Shown: positions 16,685 to 25,313 of the stretch, piece by piece
How positions within the stretch are numbered: position 1 is the first letter of the stretch
Layout: each line of letters opens with the position of its first letter
Source of the DNA: Neobacillus muris
GTDB taxonomy: Bacteria; Bacillota; Bacilli; Bacillales; Cytobacillaceae
Assembly: GCF_943193175.1 (NCBI RefSeq)
Contig: NZ_CALPDF010000006.1
Coordinates: forward strand, 124,001 to 188,000
Reading direction: 5' to 3'
DNA length: 64,000 nt
The notes under the pieces: model-generated
Seen by the model: only the letters and a program-made list of their open reading frames with translations
What the model was told of the DNA's origin: nothing
Database searches by the model: none
Translations under genes and position numbers: made by a program

Positions 16685-17224
16685 TCAATTTGTTCCTCTA
16701 ATATTAGAAAAAGGAAAGAAAACAAACTCACTTTTTCCAATAATCGCGTTTTCCTCAATTAATCCTAATCCATTGCGGCTATCCTTGCTGAACAGACGGT
16801 TATCCCCCATGACAAATAATTTATTCTTGGGAACAGTTATCGGTCCAAAATCACCGGTTAATAGACTGCCCATTTGTTTGGCTAATTCACGATTTTCTGA
16901 AAGATAGTTTTCCTTTACTACTTCCCCATTGATCAATAATTGGTCATTTTTCATTTCGACTGTATCCCCAGGAAGTCCGATTACCCTTTTCACATAATTT
17001 TCTTCTTTCCCTTTAATAATAATGATTTCGCCTCGCTTAATATCGCCTGTAATAGTTAATCTCGCGACGAAAATCTTCTCATGGTTATGCAATGTCGGCT
17101 CCATTGAAGCTCCTTCTACGATATAGGGTGCAAATACGAATGTCCTTACAATGAAGGCGATTCCTAAAGCAGCTAACAGTGATTTACCCCAGCTAAATAT
17201 TTCCTTTTTCGCTCTCGAACTCAT
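16685..17224 (-). CDS. lepB: Type I signal peptidase (SipS-like)
   Basis: A 179-residue protein with one N-terminal membrane anchor (LLAALGIAFIVRTFVF). The catalytic Ser40 lies in GASMEPTL and Lys79 in YVKRVIGLPGD; the final box is GDNRLFSKDSRNGLG. It cleaves signal peptides from exported proteins on the outer face of the membrane. The length and single anchor match Gram-positive SipS/SipT. It stands alone, and Bacillus species usually carry several such paralogues. Confidence 0.94.
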   Translation of the reverse strand: MSSRAKKEIFSWGKSLLAALGIAFIVRTFVFAPYIVEGASMEPTLHNHEKIFVARLTITGDIKRGEIIIIKGKEENYVKRVIGLPGDTVEMKNDQLLINGEVVKENYLSENRELAKQMGSLLTGDFGPITVPKNKLFVMGDNRLFSKDSRNGLGLIEENAIIGKSEFVFFPFSNIRGTN

Positions 17225-17303
17225 TTGTTCACCTCTATCGATTTCCTTATATTAAGTGTTCTTGTTTCAATCAGAAAATCCTCCTACAAAATCAATAAAA
17301 CAC

Positions 17304-18212
17304 TCAGCGGCCTTCATTATAAAACTCATGAAACCATTGAGCACACTGATAAACGTTTTCCCACTCTGACTTGTCCTCAAGCCCCCAGCAAGCATATAGG
17401 ACGGACATAGCGAAGGCTGCCTTCAGTAATCTCTCTTGTTCAAGTCCTAATTCCTTTACTAAAGTATCAATCCGCCTTCTCAATACTTCCCTCGGGTCCG
17501 GCTTATGATGCAATTGGTTAGTCAAAAAGGAGATTAAATCAAAATATCGATCGCCTGCCACTCCTTTTGGATCAATAGCTATCCAGCCATGTTTTTCCGA
17601 ATAAAGAATATTTTCGTGATGCAAATCTCCATGCAGAAGTTCTTGTACTGCAGATGTATCCGAGATATAGTCAAAACAATCTTTGGCTAAGCTTATATAT
17701 TTGCTGGGAATTGGACCGTCACTATTGGGAAATTGGTGTAGATATCGATTTAATCCTTCAGCCCAGTCCAAAATGGTTGGATAGTTTGATGTACTTGACG
17801 CAGTCCAGCGGATCGCTTTCCAAACGTTTATGAAGTGGAAAATCGCTTGTTGTTCATCCACTATCTCGGTAAGCATGGTCCCCGGAATAAGCTGTTCCAA
17901 AACCATGCCGCCTAATTCAGGATCTGAATCAATAAGGCGGACGCAGCCATCTCCATTATATGCCTGAAGAGTCCGGATTTCATTTTCGAAATCAAAATTC
18001 GGAATGCCAATCTTTAAAATGACTGGCTGTTTTTTGGAATCTACTGCCTTTGTTACGTAATTATAGGACAGATTGTTAATTGTTCCGTAAACCGTCAGCC
18101 CCCATTTTTTTGCGCATGCTTGGACCCTTTCTTCTAAAGTTTCCAGCCATGCTTTTCCTCCCTCACCAAAGGCGCCGACTATCTTTTGTTTGAAAGAATT
18201 GGAAAGAATCAT
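17304..18212 (-). CDS. Aminoglycoside/hydroxyurea kinase-like protein (APH(6) family)
   Basis: A 302-residue protein-kinase-fold phosphotransferase. LHGDLHHENIL carries the catalytic Asp and Asn, and AIDPKGVAGDRYFD the magnesium-binding Asp. This pattern is that of the APH(6)/hydroxyurea kinase family that includes streptomycin 6-kinases. Whether it inactivates streptomycin is unproven; many chromosomal Bacillus homologues have no known drug substrate. ATG 18212 follows GGGAG. It is separate from the signal peptidase gene by about 80 bp. Confidence 0.88.
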   Translation of the reverse strand: MILSNSFKQKIVGAFGEGGKAWLETLEERVQACAKKWGLTVYGTINNLSYNYVTKAVDSKKQPVILKIGIPNFDFENEIRTLQAYNGDGCVRLIDSDPELGGMVLEQLIPGTMLTEIVDEQQAIFHFINVWKAIRWTASSTSNYPTILDWAEGLNRYLHQFPNSDGPIPSKYISLAKDCFDYISDTSAVQELLHGDLHHENILYSEKHGWIAIDPKGVAGDRYFDLISFLTNQLHHKPDPREVLRRRIDTLVKELGLEQERLLKAAFAMSVLYACWGLEDKSEWENVYQCAQWFHEFYNEGR

Positions 18213-18499
18213 TCGCTATTTACTCCCTTTAGAACAATTATAATGTTGTCACCATCTATTAACTTCGTGATTTACATTGAAATTCCTTTTTTTATATAAT
18301 TTTTGCCATTTACTGTTTTTACAGCAAAAAAGGACGGTGAAACTTAAGAATTAGGATTCACCAGACCAGACGTTATTTCGTCCTGAATCAAATAGTAAAA
18401 AATTTCGTATTTTTTTACCTAAGTTAGCGATAAAATAAAGGAAAAAGGGATACCATGTTGTAGTAATATATAGAGAAATTAGTTATTTAGGAGGCTTGT
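18213..18499. other. Intergenic region, 287 bp, divergent promoters
   Basis: AT-rich DNA between the divergent kinase-like gene and the DUF1801 gene. I see no open frame with a ribosome site, no clear operator and only a weak AGGACG/CGTCCT inverted pair about 50 bp apart. Confidence 0.5.
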
Positions 18500-18922
18500 A
18501 TGTACCAGCCAAAAACGAAAGTAACCGATAATAGTGTCATTGAGTTTATAGAAAACGTAGATCATCCAAAAAAGCGCGAAGATGCTTATCAATTACTCGA
18601 CATTTTCACAGAAACCACTGGATTCCCTGCAAAGATGTGGGGACCTAGTATAATTGGATTCGGTTCCTACCATTATAAATATAAAACTGGTCACGAAGGC
18701 GATGCCCCTCTAGTAGGATTTTCCCCACGCAAAGCAAAAATCAGCTTATATTTTGCAGCAGAAGAGCCACAACGTGACAAGCTTTTAAAAGAATTCGGCA
18801 AACACACTACTGGAAAAGGCTGTGTATATATCAACAAATTAGCTGACGTTGATATAGAGGTATTAAAGGCATTCATAAAACACACCATCCAATTCTTAAA
18901 TGAAACCTATCCCACTCCATAA
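18500..18922 (+). CDS. DUF1801 (YdhG-like) protein
   Basis: A 140-residue small cytoplasmic protein with the DUF1801 pattern: an N-terminal helix ending in IENVDHPKKREDAYQLL, then PAKMWGPSIIGFGSYHYKY and an ISLYF strand. The family has the YdhG fold and no established biochemical role. GGAGGCTTGT precedes ATG 18500, and a terminator follows 7 bp after the stop, so it is a single-gene unit. Confidence 0.88.
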   Translation: MYQPKTKVTDNSVIEFIENVDHPKKREDAYQLLDIFTETTGFPAKMWGPSIIGFGSYHYKYKTGHEGDAPLVGFSPRKAKISLYFAAEEPQRDKLLKEFGKHTTGKGCVYINKLADVDIEVLKAFIKHTIQFLNETYPTP

Positions 18923-18929
18923 AAAATTG

Positions 18930-18950
18930 GAGCCGCTTCTGCAGCGGCTC
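18930..18950 (+). terminator. Rho-independent terminator after DUF1801 gene
   Basis: The perfect stem GAGCCGCT/AGCGGCTC with a TCTGC loop is followed by TTAATT. Confidence 0.75.
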
Positions 18951-19087
18951 TTAATTAGCTTTTTTCTCGTTAGTTATTAGAAACAGTGCCGCCCACAATA
19001 AGTATCCTCTAATAACCTATTGTTTCTTATTATCATTCGATCATTACCCTTTTTGTAAAAATCATTTCTGTTAAGAGAGGGATTCCC

Positions 19088-19510
19088 TTGCCATCTTTCA
19101 GTTTATTAAAATCAAACACTGCCAAAAAAAGAAGTACCTATTTAATTGCCATTTTCCTTTCGATTTGGATAGGGCTGGCTTCAAGAATATATAGCAGCCT
19201 GCTGACACCATTTATTGCAGAGAATGCTGGGGATGCCATTTGGGCCATGATGGTCTATTTCGGATTCCGATTTTTGTTGGCCAATAAGAGCCTGCCTTTG
19301 TCCCTCCTGTTTAGTTTCCTGTTCAGCTTTAGTATCGAATTTTCTCAGTTGTACCAAGACAATTGGATTAATCATGTTCGGAGCACTCGTCTTGGAGCGC
19401 TAATCCTTGGACAAGGATTTCTTTTTGCCGATCTTTTCCGATATACTGCCGGAATTTTTCTTGCGTATGCGATTGACGGATGCATTCACGTTATCAAAAA
19501 GCGCAAATGA
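19088..19510 (+). CDS. DUF2809 membrane protein
   Basis: A 140-residue protein with four membrane segments. The pattern SIEFSQLYQDNWINHVRSTRLGALILGQGFLFADLFRY is the DUF2809 signature, related to VanZ-like proteins. Start TTG 19088 follows GAGAGGG. The function is unknown. It stands alone. Confidence 0.85.
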   Translation: MPSFSLLKSNTAKKRSTYLIAIFLSIWIGLASRIYSSLLTPFIAENAGDAIWAMMVYFGFRFLLANKSLPLSLLFSFLFSFSIEFSQLYQDNWINHVRSTRLGALILGQGFLFADLFRYTAGIFLAYAIDGCIHVIKKRK

Positions 19511-19721
19511 ATTTTTGAAAAAAATAATATTGAAAGCGCTAGGGATGATGGACTTTTTCAAAACAATTGGACAAGGGCTCTGATATTTTGTCAGTGTCTT
19601 TTTTATTGTTTATTCAAAATTGGAAAAGTTTTCTTTTTCTATTGTTCTAAATTCCTGTTACCTCCAATATTTTGTAGAAATGATACTATTGGCCAAAACC
19701 TTAAAAAGTAGGTGTTATTCG

Positions 19722-19937
19722 ATGTACGCTGTTTATTTTTATGAAAATAAAAATCTATTATTATGCCAGCTTGTTAAACAGGTTCCCTCTGTTGGAGAGG
19801 ATGTAAAAATTAAAGGCCGTAAAGGTAAGGTATCGAGTGTAACCAATGAGGAAGATCACTATAACATTCAGGTGGTTCTTGATAAGGCTGCCAAAAAGAA
19901 TCAAGCCGCTGCCCCAACGAAAAAAAAGAAAAAGTAG
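19722..19937 (+). CDS. 71-residue small basic protein, unknown function
   Basis: ATG 19722 is chosen over the longer frame because TAGGTG lies about 8 nt upstream. The protein has a beta-rich core (AVYFYENKNLLLCQLV, VGEDVKIKGRKGKVSSV), like a small SH3-type barrel, and ends in a six-lysine tail (PTKKKKKK-like). Similar short proteins occur in Bacillus. No role is assigned. Confidence 0.65.
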   Translation: MYAVYFYENKNLLLCQLVKQVPSVGEDVKIKGRKGKVSSVTNEEDHYNIQVVLDKAAKKNQAAAPTKKKKK

Positions 19938-19976
19938 TAGGATCGTTTATTTTATCCATTTGAATGATATGATAAA

Positions 19977-20007
19977 AACCGTCTATTGAAACATCCAATA
20001 GACGGTT
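19977..20007 (-). terminator. Terminator of the ECF/PadR/FtsW-like operon
   Basis: The perfect 12-bp stem AACCGTCTATTG/CAATAGACGGTT is followed on the minus strand by TTTTTATC, 10 bp after the last gene. Confidence 0.85.
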
Positions 20008-20016
20008 ACCACACGT

Positions 20017-21282
20017 TTAAACATCAATCCTAACAATATTCTTTCGACGATATACACCTAATGCGATCCCGATTAGGAGCGAGTTTAATATCGTCGGGGT
20101 CATTCCATAGCTAATAAAGGGCAGCGAGATGGAGATAATAGGAAGGAATCCAAATACCATTCCAACATTATACAAAAATTGAATGGAGAATAACGAACAC
20201 ACCGCAACCATAAGCTGTTTACCATACCGATCCCTTATCTGTCTAGAGACAATCAGCATTCTTGTTAACAGTGATACAAATACAATCAACAAAAATCCAG
20301 CCACAAGCCATCCATAATAATATGTAATATTAGCAAAAGCTAGATCTGTCATTATCTCCGGCACATACTTTGGCTTTTGTTGGCCGAACCATCCTCCTTC
20401 TGTAATTAATTCCCTTACCTTTATGTAGGTGTATCCTGCATTATCTGCATAGTCTTCAGGATGTAAAAAGGCGAATATCCGCACGAGTTGATAATCTTTT
20501 GCTGTAAACCAAAGCAGCGCTGTAAAGGCGGCAAGCAAGCCAAGACTTATGCCAACCGTTGAATAAATTACCATTCGTTTATTTCCACTAAAAATAAATA
20601 GAATCAGTAAGAACACACTATAAATTGCTGCATCAGTAAGGCTTGGCAATAGCGTAAACATGAAAACCGTAACTATATATACACTAAAGATGACAACTAT
20701 ATTTGCCTTTTTCTTTGACGAGTAAGAAGCCCAGAACATTAATAAGATGGGTAAAACGGTCGTGCCGCTAATGGCAAACCCCGCAAATTCAATAAATCGC
20801 TCTCCATTAATGATGACATTGGGTGTAAAGATTAATGCCAGCAAAATGAATGAACCAAGGGCAAGAAAATACCACCCCAATCTTTCAGTTTTGCGGTAAT
20901 CTATAACCATGACAACTAACGCCACCACAACTCCCAGTAAAATATAAATGGATTGTTTCAATAAAAAATTTCCAGTGTATTGGTCCTGCACGTGCAGTTG
21001 AGGAAGTAACCCCATCAAAATTGCAATCAAGAAAAGAGAAAGTAAAATCCAATCCATTTTTGGGCGATACAGCTTATTGAAGTGATGGCCAAGTTTATTG
21101 GGATTACCCATGTTATGGACTGCCTTTTCCTCGGCCTCCTCTTCTGATATACCCTTGGACAACATTTCCAGCTTTGCTTGCTCTAAATGATACGTCAGTT
21201 CTTTGCGCACCAACTCCTTCGCCTCTTTAGACTTGATGTTGAGCAATACTTCCTGCAAAAAACTTTGTGATAATTTATTCAT
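20017..21282 (-). CDS. FtsW/RodA/SpoVE-family protein with N-terminal HAAS domain
   Basis: A 421-residue membrane protein. Residues 1-75 form a cytosolic HAAS (permease prefix) domain with the typical helix KSKEAKELVRKELTYHLEQ and a DAGNPxxLG-like NMGNPNKLG. Then come about ten membrane segments with SEDS-family features (ITYYYGWLVAGFLLI, NVGMVFGFLPIISISLPFISYG). SEDS proteins polymerise or move lipid-linked peptidoglycan precursors. ATG 21282 overlaps the TGA of the PadR gene (ATGA), so translation is coupled. The HAAS fusion and sigma-factor operon set it apart from housekeeping FtsW and RodA. Confidence 0.9.
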   Translation of the reverse strand: MNKLSQSFLQEVLLNIKSKEAKELVRKELTYHLEQAKLEMLSKGISEEEAEEKAVHNMGNPNKLGHHFNKLYRPKMDWILLSLFLIAILMGLLPQLHVQDQYTGNFLLKQSIYILLGVVVALVVMVIDYRKTERLGWYFLALGSFILLALIFTPNVIINGERFIEFAGFAISGTTVLPILLMFWASYSSKKKANIVVIFSVYIVTVFMFTLLPSLTDAAIYSVFLLILFIFSGNKRMVIYSTVGISLGLLAAFTALLWFTAKDYQLVRIFAFLHPEDYADNAGYTYIKVRELITEGGWFGQQKPKYVPEIMTDLAFANITYYYGWLVAGFLLIVFVSLLTRMLIVSRQIRDRYGKQLMVAVCSLFSIQFLYNVGMVFGFLPIISISLPFISYGMTPTILNSLLIGIALGVYRRKNIVRIDV

Positions 21283-21698
21283 CCCCATCCCCCCTCAAGC
21301 AGTTCATGCAAGACGGTCCTGCCTTGGTATTCATTCTCCTCCCCTTTTCCTAAAAGCTTTCTTCCTTTGCTGTTTAGCTGATAATATTTGACCTCCTCAT
21401 CTGCCCATGACGATTGGATATAGCCTTTTTGTTCAAGCCGATGCAAGAGCATATACAAGAAACCTTCCTCTTGTTCAAACCGCTCGATTCCCCGCGCCCG
21501 AATCAATCTGCTTAACTCAAACCCCGTTTTCTGTTGCACAAGCAATTGCAGGACCGCAAAAAGGATCGCATCATCAGAGGACTTCTCCCGTCCCATTATC
21601 TGATTTCTAATGTTATTTTTCATGCCCTCGGTAAAATCCAAATCATTAAGAACCGTATTTTTCAAAGCGTTTTTTAAGTTCTTTAACCGCTTATCCAT
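21279..21698 (-). CDS. PadR-family transcriptional regulator
   Basis: A 139-residue protein whose central winged helix (FAVLQLLVQQKTGFELSRLIRARG, then EEGFLYMLLHRLEQKGYIQSSW) is the PadR pattern, preceded by a 40-residue extension. PadR proteins often pair with HAAS-domain membrane proteins encoded next door, as here. It overlaps the sigma-factor gene by 8 bp and the FtsW-like gene by 4 bp, so all three are translated together. The signal is unknown. Confidence 0.88.
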   Translation of the reverse strand: MDKRLKNLKNALKNTVLNDLDFTEGMKNNIRNQIMGREKSSDDAILFAVLQLLVQQKTGFELSRLIRARGIERFEQEEGFLYMLLHRLEQKGYIQSSWADEEVKYYQLNSKGRKLLGKGEENEYQGRTVLHELLEGGWG

Positions 21699-22236
21699 GT
21701 GATTTAGCCTCCAAGCTTTCTTTTAATAATTGCTTTGCCCGCTTAAGTCTTGTTTTGATCGTATTTTGATTGTTTTTGGTCAAATATGATATTTCTTTGA
21801 TGGACAGATCCTCAAAATAATACAAATAGATAACTTCCCTATAAGTGTCGGGCAGTTGCATGACTGCATAGGAGAGCTGTTCGTCCTCATATTTTTGAAT
21901 AACCTGGTTTTCGACAGCTTCCTTTTGGCTCCTTCCCTCCATCGCTTTCGCTTCAGATACGACGATGTGTCTGTAGTGCCAGCTTTTCAAATAATCTTTG
22001 CAATGGTTAATGGCGATTCTCCACAGCCATGTTTTTAATGATGACTTTTGATTGTATTGATCTAATTTTTGGTAGCATTTTACAAAAATTTCCTGCGTTA
22101 GATCTTGAGCTAATTCTTTATTCCTTACATAGGAATAAACAAGATGCAATAAATTTTGTCCATGTACTTCCATCAGCTGTTCAATAACCGCTTCCCGGTC
22201 ATTGATCATTATGTATTCCAGTAATTTTTCTTCCAC
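21691..22236 (-). CDS. ECF-type RNA polymerase sigma factor
   Basis: A 181-residue sigma-70 factor with only regions 2 and 4. Region 2 contains QDLTQEIFVKCYQKL and LKTWLWRIAINHCKDYLK; region 4 contains LPDTYREVIYLYYFEDLSIKEISYLTKNNQNTIKTRLKRAKQLL. Start is taken as GTG 22236, with AAGGGAG about 12 nt upstream; the ATG at residue 10 is another possibility. No anti-sigma gene is adjacent; instead a PadR regulator and a HAAS-FtsW protein follow. It may transcribe its own operon from a promoter just upstream. Confidence 0.92.
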   Translation of the reverse strand: MEEKLLEYIMINDREAVIEQLMEVHGQNLLHLVYSYVRNKELAQDLTQEIFVKCYQKLDQYNQKSSLKTWLWRIAINHCKDYLKSWHYRHIVVSEAKAMEGRSQKEAVENQVIQKYEDEQLSYAVMQLPDTYREVIYLYYFEDLSIKEISYLTKNNQNTIKTRLKRAKQLLKESLEAKSHG

Positions 22237-22261
22237 CTGCTCGTGCTCCCTTCACCCATTA

Positions 22262-22287
22262 GACGACCTACAAGTAAAATTGGTTTT
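22262..22287 (-). promoter_or_regulatory. Candidate ECF-type promoter of the sigma operon
   Basis: On the minus strand AAAACC and CGTC are separated by 16 bp, resembling the TGAAAC-N16-CGTC promoters of Bacillus ECF factors. It ends about 25 bp before the sigma gene. The -35 match is poor. Confidence 0.35.
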
Positions 22288-22332
22288 TCTCTTTCTCAAA
22301 AATGGGTTATTCTTAGAGCTTTATCGACATAA

Positions 22333-22366
22333 AACAAAGACCTAGATGATTGATTAGGTCTTTGTT
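22333..22366 (-). terminator. Terminator of the tandem-repeat protein gene
   Basis: A perfect 12-bp stem AACAAAGACCTA/TAGGTCTTTGTT with a 10-nt loop, with TTTT following on the minus strand. Confidence 0.8.
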
Positions 22367-22426
22367 CGTTACGTATTACTTTTGATTACGCTGAAAAAGG
22401 GATGTATTCCTCCCCATTCCATTGTA

Positions 22427-23485
22427 TTATTTTTCAATTGTTACTGTCCAAGGCCCATCCGCTGCAATTTGCAGCAAGTAATAACCATCGGTGTTAAGTC
22501 TTTGCCGCATGGAACCAGTGTACGCGCCAATTTCATTTACCATTAAACCGGAGCCATTTAATTTTACAATAAAATTGCCCTCCCCTTGATGAGTAAAGCT
22601 GAATTTATAATTTCCGCTCTCGGCATTAAAGAAAACAACGTCGTCACCAGATCCTTGCAGAGTCGAAGGCACCTTCGGGATGTCAACTGGAGGCTGCTGT
22701 GATATGCTGAAGTTCCAGGCTCCACCCGCATTGATATTTAAGTAATAATTTCCATCAGATGGAATTTGGGCAAATGTTTTACCTTTGTAATTTCCGATTT
22801 CATTGACAAGCAGATCAATATTGCTCCCATTTTCATTCTGGAGCTTTACGATAAAATTGTCACTTCCATTATGCGAGCCCTCAAAAACTGCAAATCCCTT
22901 CTCTAATTTGAACAGATCCGTTGAAGCATCACCACTGCCATTTAATTGGATTTTGGATGCTTCATATTCCTTCTGAGCTTGTTCCTTTTTGGAAGCTTCA
23001 GCTTGAGCCAGCTTGTCTTTCTCATACTGGTCCACTTCCTCCATAGTCGTGAAAGTGGCTACATCAAAAATGGTGTTGCCATCAGTTGATGCAACGAGTA
23101 TTCCATCTTTCGCCTGCAAGACATAGCCCACATTTCCATTACCAACAGATATGCTTTTAGGCTGTTCGACCTCCAGGTTATTTCTAGCTTTTTTAAAATC
23201 CTGATCGGACATGCCTTTCGTAATAGCTGCTTGGACCTCAGCGAGAGTAGAAGGGTCCTTCCTCGTTTCTTGCTTCTTTGCACTGTCTTCTTTGACCTCA
23301 TCTTTTGTTTCCGTTGTATCTGTTGAACCAGAATTAACCGCTCCAATAATAAATAAGACGAATAAAATTAGTGCGATGCCGAATCGTTTTTTTGTTTTTC
23401 CGTTCTTTTTAAAAATGGAGACAATACCTAATACAATAAAAACTAAAAAACCAATAAATCCTATAAAAGCTAAAAACCCAAACAA
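22427..23485 (-). CDS. Membrane-anchored protein with two C-terminal beta repeats
   Basis: About 352 residues from a TTG at 23485 (AAAGGAG 9 nt upstream). Two N-terminal membrane segments are followed by a charged linker, a middle domain and a Lys/Glu/Ala-rich coiled stretch. Two related modules (about 180-262 and 270-352) end the protein; each has GSGD, NFIVKL, LVNEIG.Y.G and G.Y.L.I...G.W motifs. The repeats look like extracytoplasmic beta sandwiches. The protein is probably a surface or stress-related protein, but I recognise no family with a known function. Confidence 0.75.
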   Translation of the reverse strand: MFGFLAFIGFIGFLVFIVLGIVSIFKKNGKTKKRFGIALILFVLFIIGAVNSGSTDTTETKDEVKEDSAKKQETRKDPSTLAEVQAAITKGMSDQDFKKARNNLEVEQPKSISVGNGNVGYVLQAKDGILVASTDGNTIFDVATFTTMEEVDQYEKDKLAQAEASKKEQAQKEYEASKIQLNGSGDASTDLFKLEKGFAVFEGSHNGSDNFIVKLQNENGSNIDLLVNEIGNYKGKTFAQIPSDGNYYLNINAGGAWNFSISQQPPVDIPKVPSTLQGSGDDVVFFNAESGNYKFSFTHQGEGNFIVKLNGSGLMVNEIGAYTGSMRQRLNTDGYYLLQIAADGPWTVTIEK

Positions 23486-23580
23486 AATTAACCACTCCTT
23501 TTTCTTTTTTAAGTTATTGTTACAAAATTTCCAAAGGATAATCATGCGTATTGAATTTAAATTTTGCCATATGAGGCAAA

Positions 23581-23623
23581 AAAAAAGCTTGAAAATACTT
23601 TGGATGCATTATCAAGCTTTTTT
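23581..23623 (-). terminator. Terminator of the MFS efflux gene
   Basis: AAAAAAGCTTGA pairs with TCAAGCTTTTTT, and a T9 run follows on the minus strand, 19 bp after the stop. Confidence 0.85.
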
Positions 23624-23641
23624 CGATCGTTATTTATTTAA

Positions 23642-25153
23642 TTAGTTAATGGCCGGCTCTGAAGCTGTCTTATTTTGTTCTTCTAATTTACTAACAGCTT
23701 CTTCATTTGTATCGACACGTTTCACGAATAACGCCATGATTAGGACAATAATGTTAATAAAGAACGTGACGTAGAACGAATATTGGATGCCCGCTAATAA
23801 AGCCTTTTGAGTTAAAGCAGCAGTAGACGCGGCAGTTAATGTTGCTGGATCAATAGTGCTCATCAAATCTTTAGCTTCTGATTTGGTTACAGTGTTCATG
23901 ATTGTAACCAGAACAGCGGTCCCGATAGAACCAGCTACTTGTTGTGCAGTATTATTAATGGCTGTGCCGTGCGGGTTTAACCGGGTTGGCAACTGGTTCA
24001 AACCATTTGTCATAATTGGCATCATAACCATCGACATACCAAACATACGCAATGAATAGATAAGGATAATATAAGCATAACTAGAATCGATTTGCAGGTG
24101 TGCGAGCATATAAGTGGAAATCGCCGTAATCACGAGTCCGACTACTGCTAAAAGCCTCGGACCAAATTTGTCAAACAATTTTCCAGTAATTGGCGACATA
24201 ATTCCCATCACGACCGCACCAGGCAGCATCATCAATCCTGAATCCAGCGGAGAAATACCGCGGACACTTTGTACATAGGCTGGCGTTAAAATCATGCCTG
24301 AGAACATAGCCACTGCGTTAACAATGGCAATAACGGATGCAAGAGCGAACATTGGGTATTTGTAAGCGCGTAAATCTAATAATGGTTTATCCAATTTTAA
24401 TTGACGGATAATGAAGGTGATTAATGCCAGACCGCCAACAATTAAGGTAGTTAAAACTACTCCATCTGTCCAGCCGTCTGAACTGGCTGTACTGCAGCCA
24501 TATAATAGGCCGCCAAAACCAATACAAGATAAAATAACTGACAAGTAATCGACTGTTGCCTTCTTATTTTGCTCCATCACATTGTCAAGTTTCCAAACTG
24601 CCAAGATTAAACTTATTACTGCTAATGGCAGTATCATTTCAAAAAGGACACGCCAGTCGTAGTATTCTACGATATAACCTGATAGGGTCGGGCCAATGGC
24701 TGGCGCCGTAATCATGACAAGACCAAAGATCCCCATTGCGGCACCGCGCTTTTCTCGTGGGAAGCTGACTAACATAATGTTCATTAGCAGAGGTCCCATA
24801 ACCGAAGAACCGGCCGCCTGAATCATCCTCCCTGCAAGCAATACACCAAAGTTAGGCGCAAAAGCGGCTAAGGCGGTTCCTAAAGTAAAAATTGCCATGG
24901 AGGTAATAAACAAACCACGATTAGTAAACCGTGTGATTAAAAAGGCAGATGCCGGAACTAATACACCACCGACAAGCATATAGCCTGTAGACAGCCATTG
25001 CACAGTAGAGTAATCCGCAATCTCCAAATCTTTCATAATCGATGGCAATGCTACATTTAATAATGAGTTATTTAAAAACGAGACAAATGCACCCACAAAT
25101 AAAATCACAATCATTAAATAGGGTGATTTTTTTGGTTGTAAAGCTGAATCCAT
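23642..25153 (-). CDS. DHA2-family multidrug MFS transporter (LmrB/EmrB-like)
   Basis: A 503-residue transporter with 14 predicted membrane segments. The N-terminal SFLNNSLLNVALPSIMKDL and the motif C-like GPTLSGYIVEYYDWRVLFEMI are DHA2 drug:H+ antiporter signatures. ATG 25153 follows GAGGGGAAGAG; upstream in-frame sequence is promoter DNA. It is divergent from a TetR repressor gene with twin palindromes in between, the usual arrangement of a repressed efflux pump. The drug range is unknown. Confidence 0.92.
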   Translation of the reverse strand: MDSALQPKKSPYLMIVILFVGAFVSFLNNSLLNVALPSIMKDLEIADYSTVQWLSTGYMLVGGVLVPASAFLITRFTNRGLFITSMAIFTLGTALAAFAPNFGVLLAGRMIQAAGSSVMGPLLMNIMLVSFPREKRGAAMGIFGLVMITAPAIGPTLSGYIVEYYDWRVLFEMILPLAVISLILAVWKLDNVMEQNKKATVDYLSVILSCIGFGGLLYGCSTASSDGWTDGVVLTTLIVGGLALITFIIRQLKLDKPLLDLRAYKYPMFALASVIAIVNAVAMFSGMILTPAYVQSVRGISPLDSGLMMLPGAVVMGIMSPITGKLFDKFGPRLLAVVGLVITAISTYMLAHLQIDSSYAYIILIYSLRMFGMSMVMMPIMTNGLNQLPTRLNPHGTAINNTAQQVAGSIGTAVLVTIMNTVTKSEAKDLMSTIDPATLTAASTAALTQKALLAGIQYSFYVTFFINIIVLIMALFVKRVDTNEEAVSKLEEQNKTASEPAIN

Positions 25154-25201
25154 ATTTCTCTTCCCCTCTTGTTTTCCATAATTGATTTCCACCTGACTTA
25201 T

Positions 25202-25251
25202 TTTATACTCAAAGTATAAAACAATCAATAACTTTATACCTAATGTATAAA
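25202..25251. promoter_or_regulatory. Twin TetR-type operators
   Basis: TTTATAC-N5-GTATAAA occurs twice, at 25202-25220 and 25233-25251, both perfect 7-5-7 palindromes with centres 31 bp apart (about three helical turns). They lie in the divergent gap between the MFS gene and the TetR gene. Confidence 0.85.
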
Positions 25252-25313
25252 AAGATTGTTTTTCATTCCATTGCGCTCTATACTGGATATATAGGGTTCG
25301 ACAGGAGGATGGC

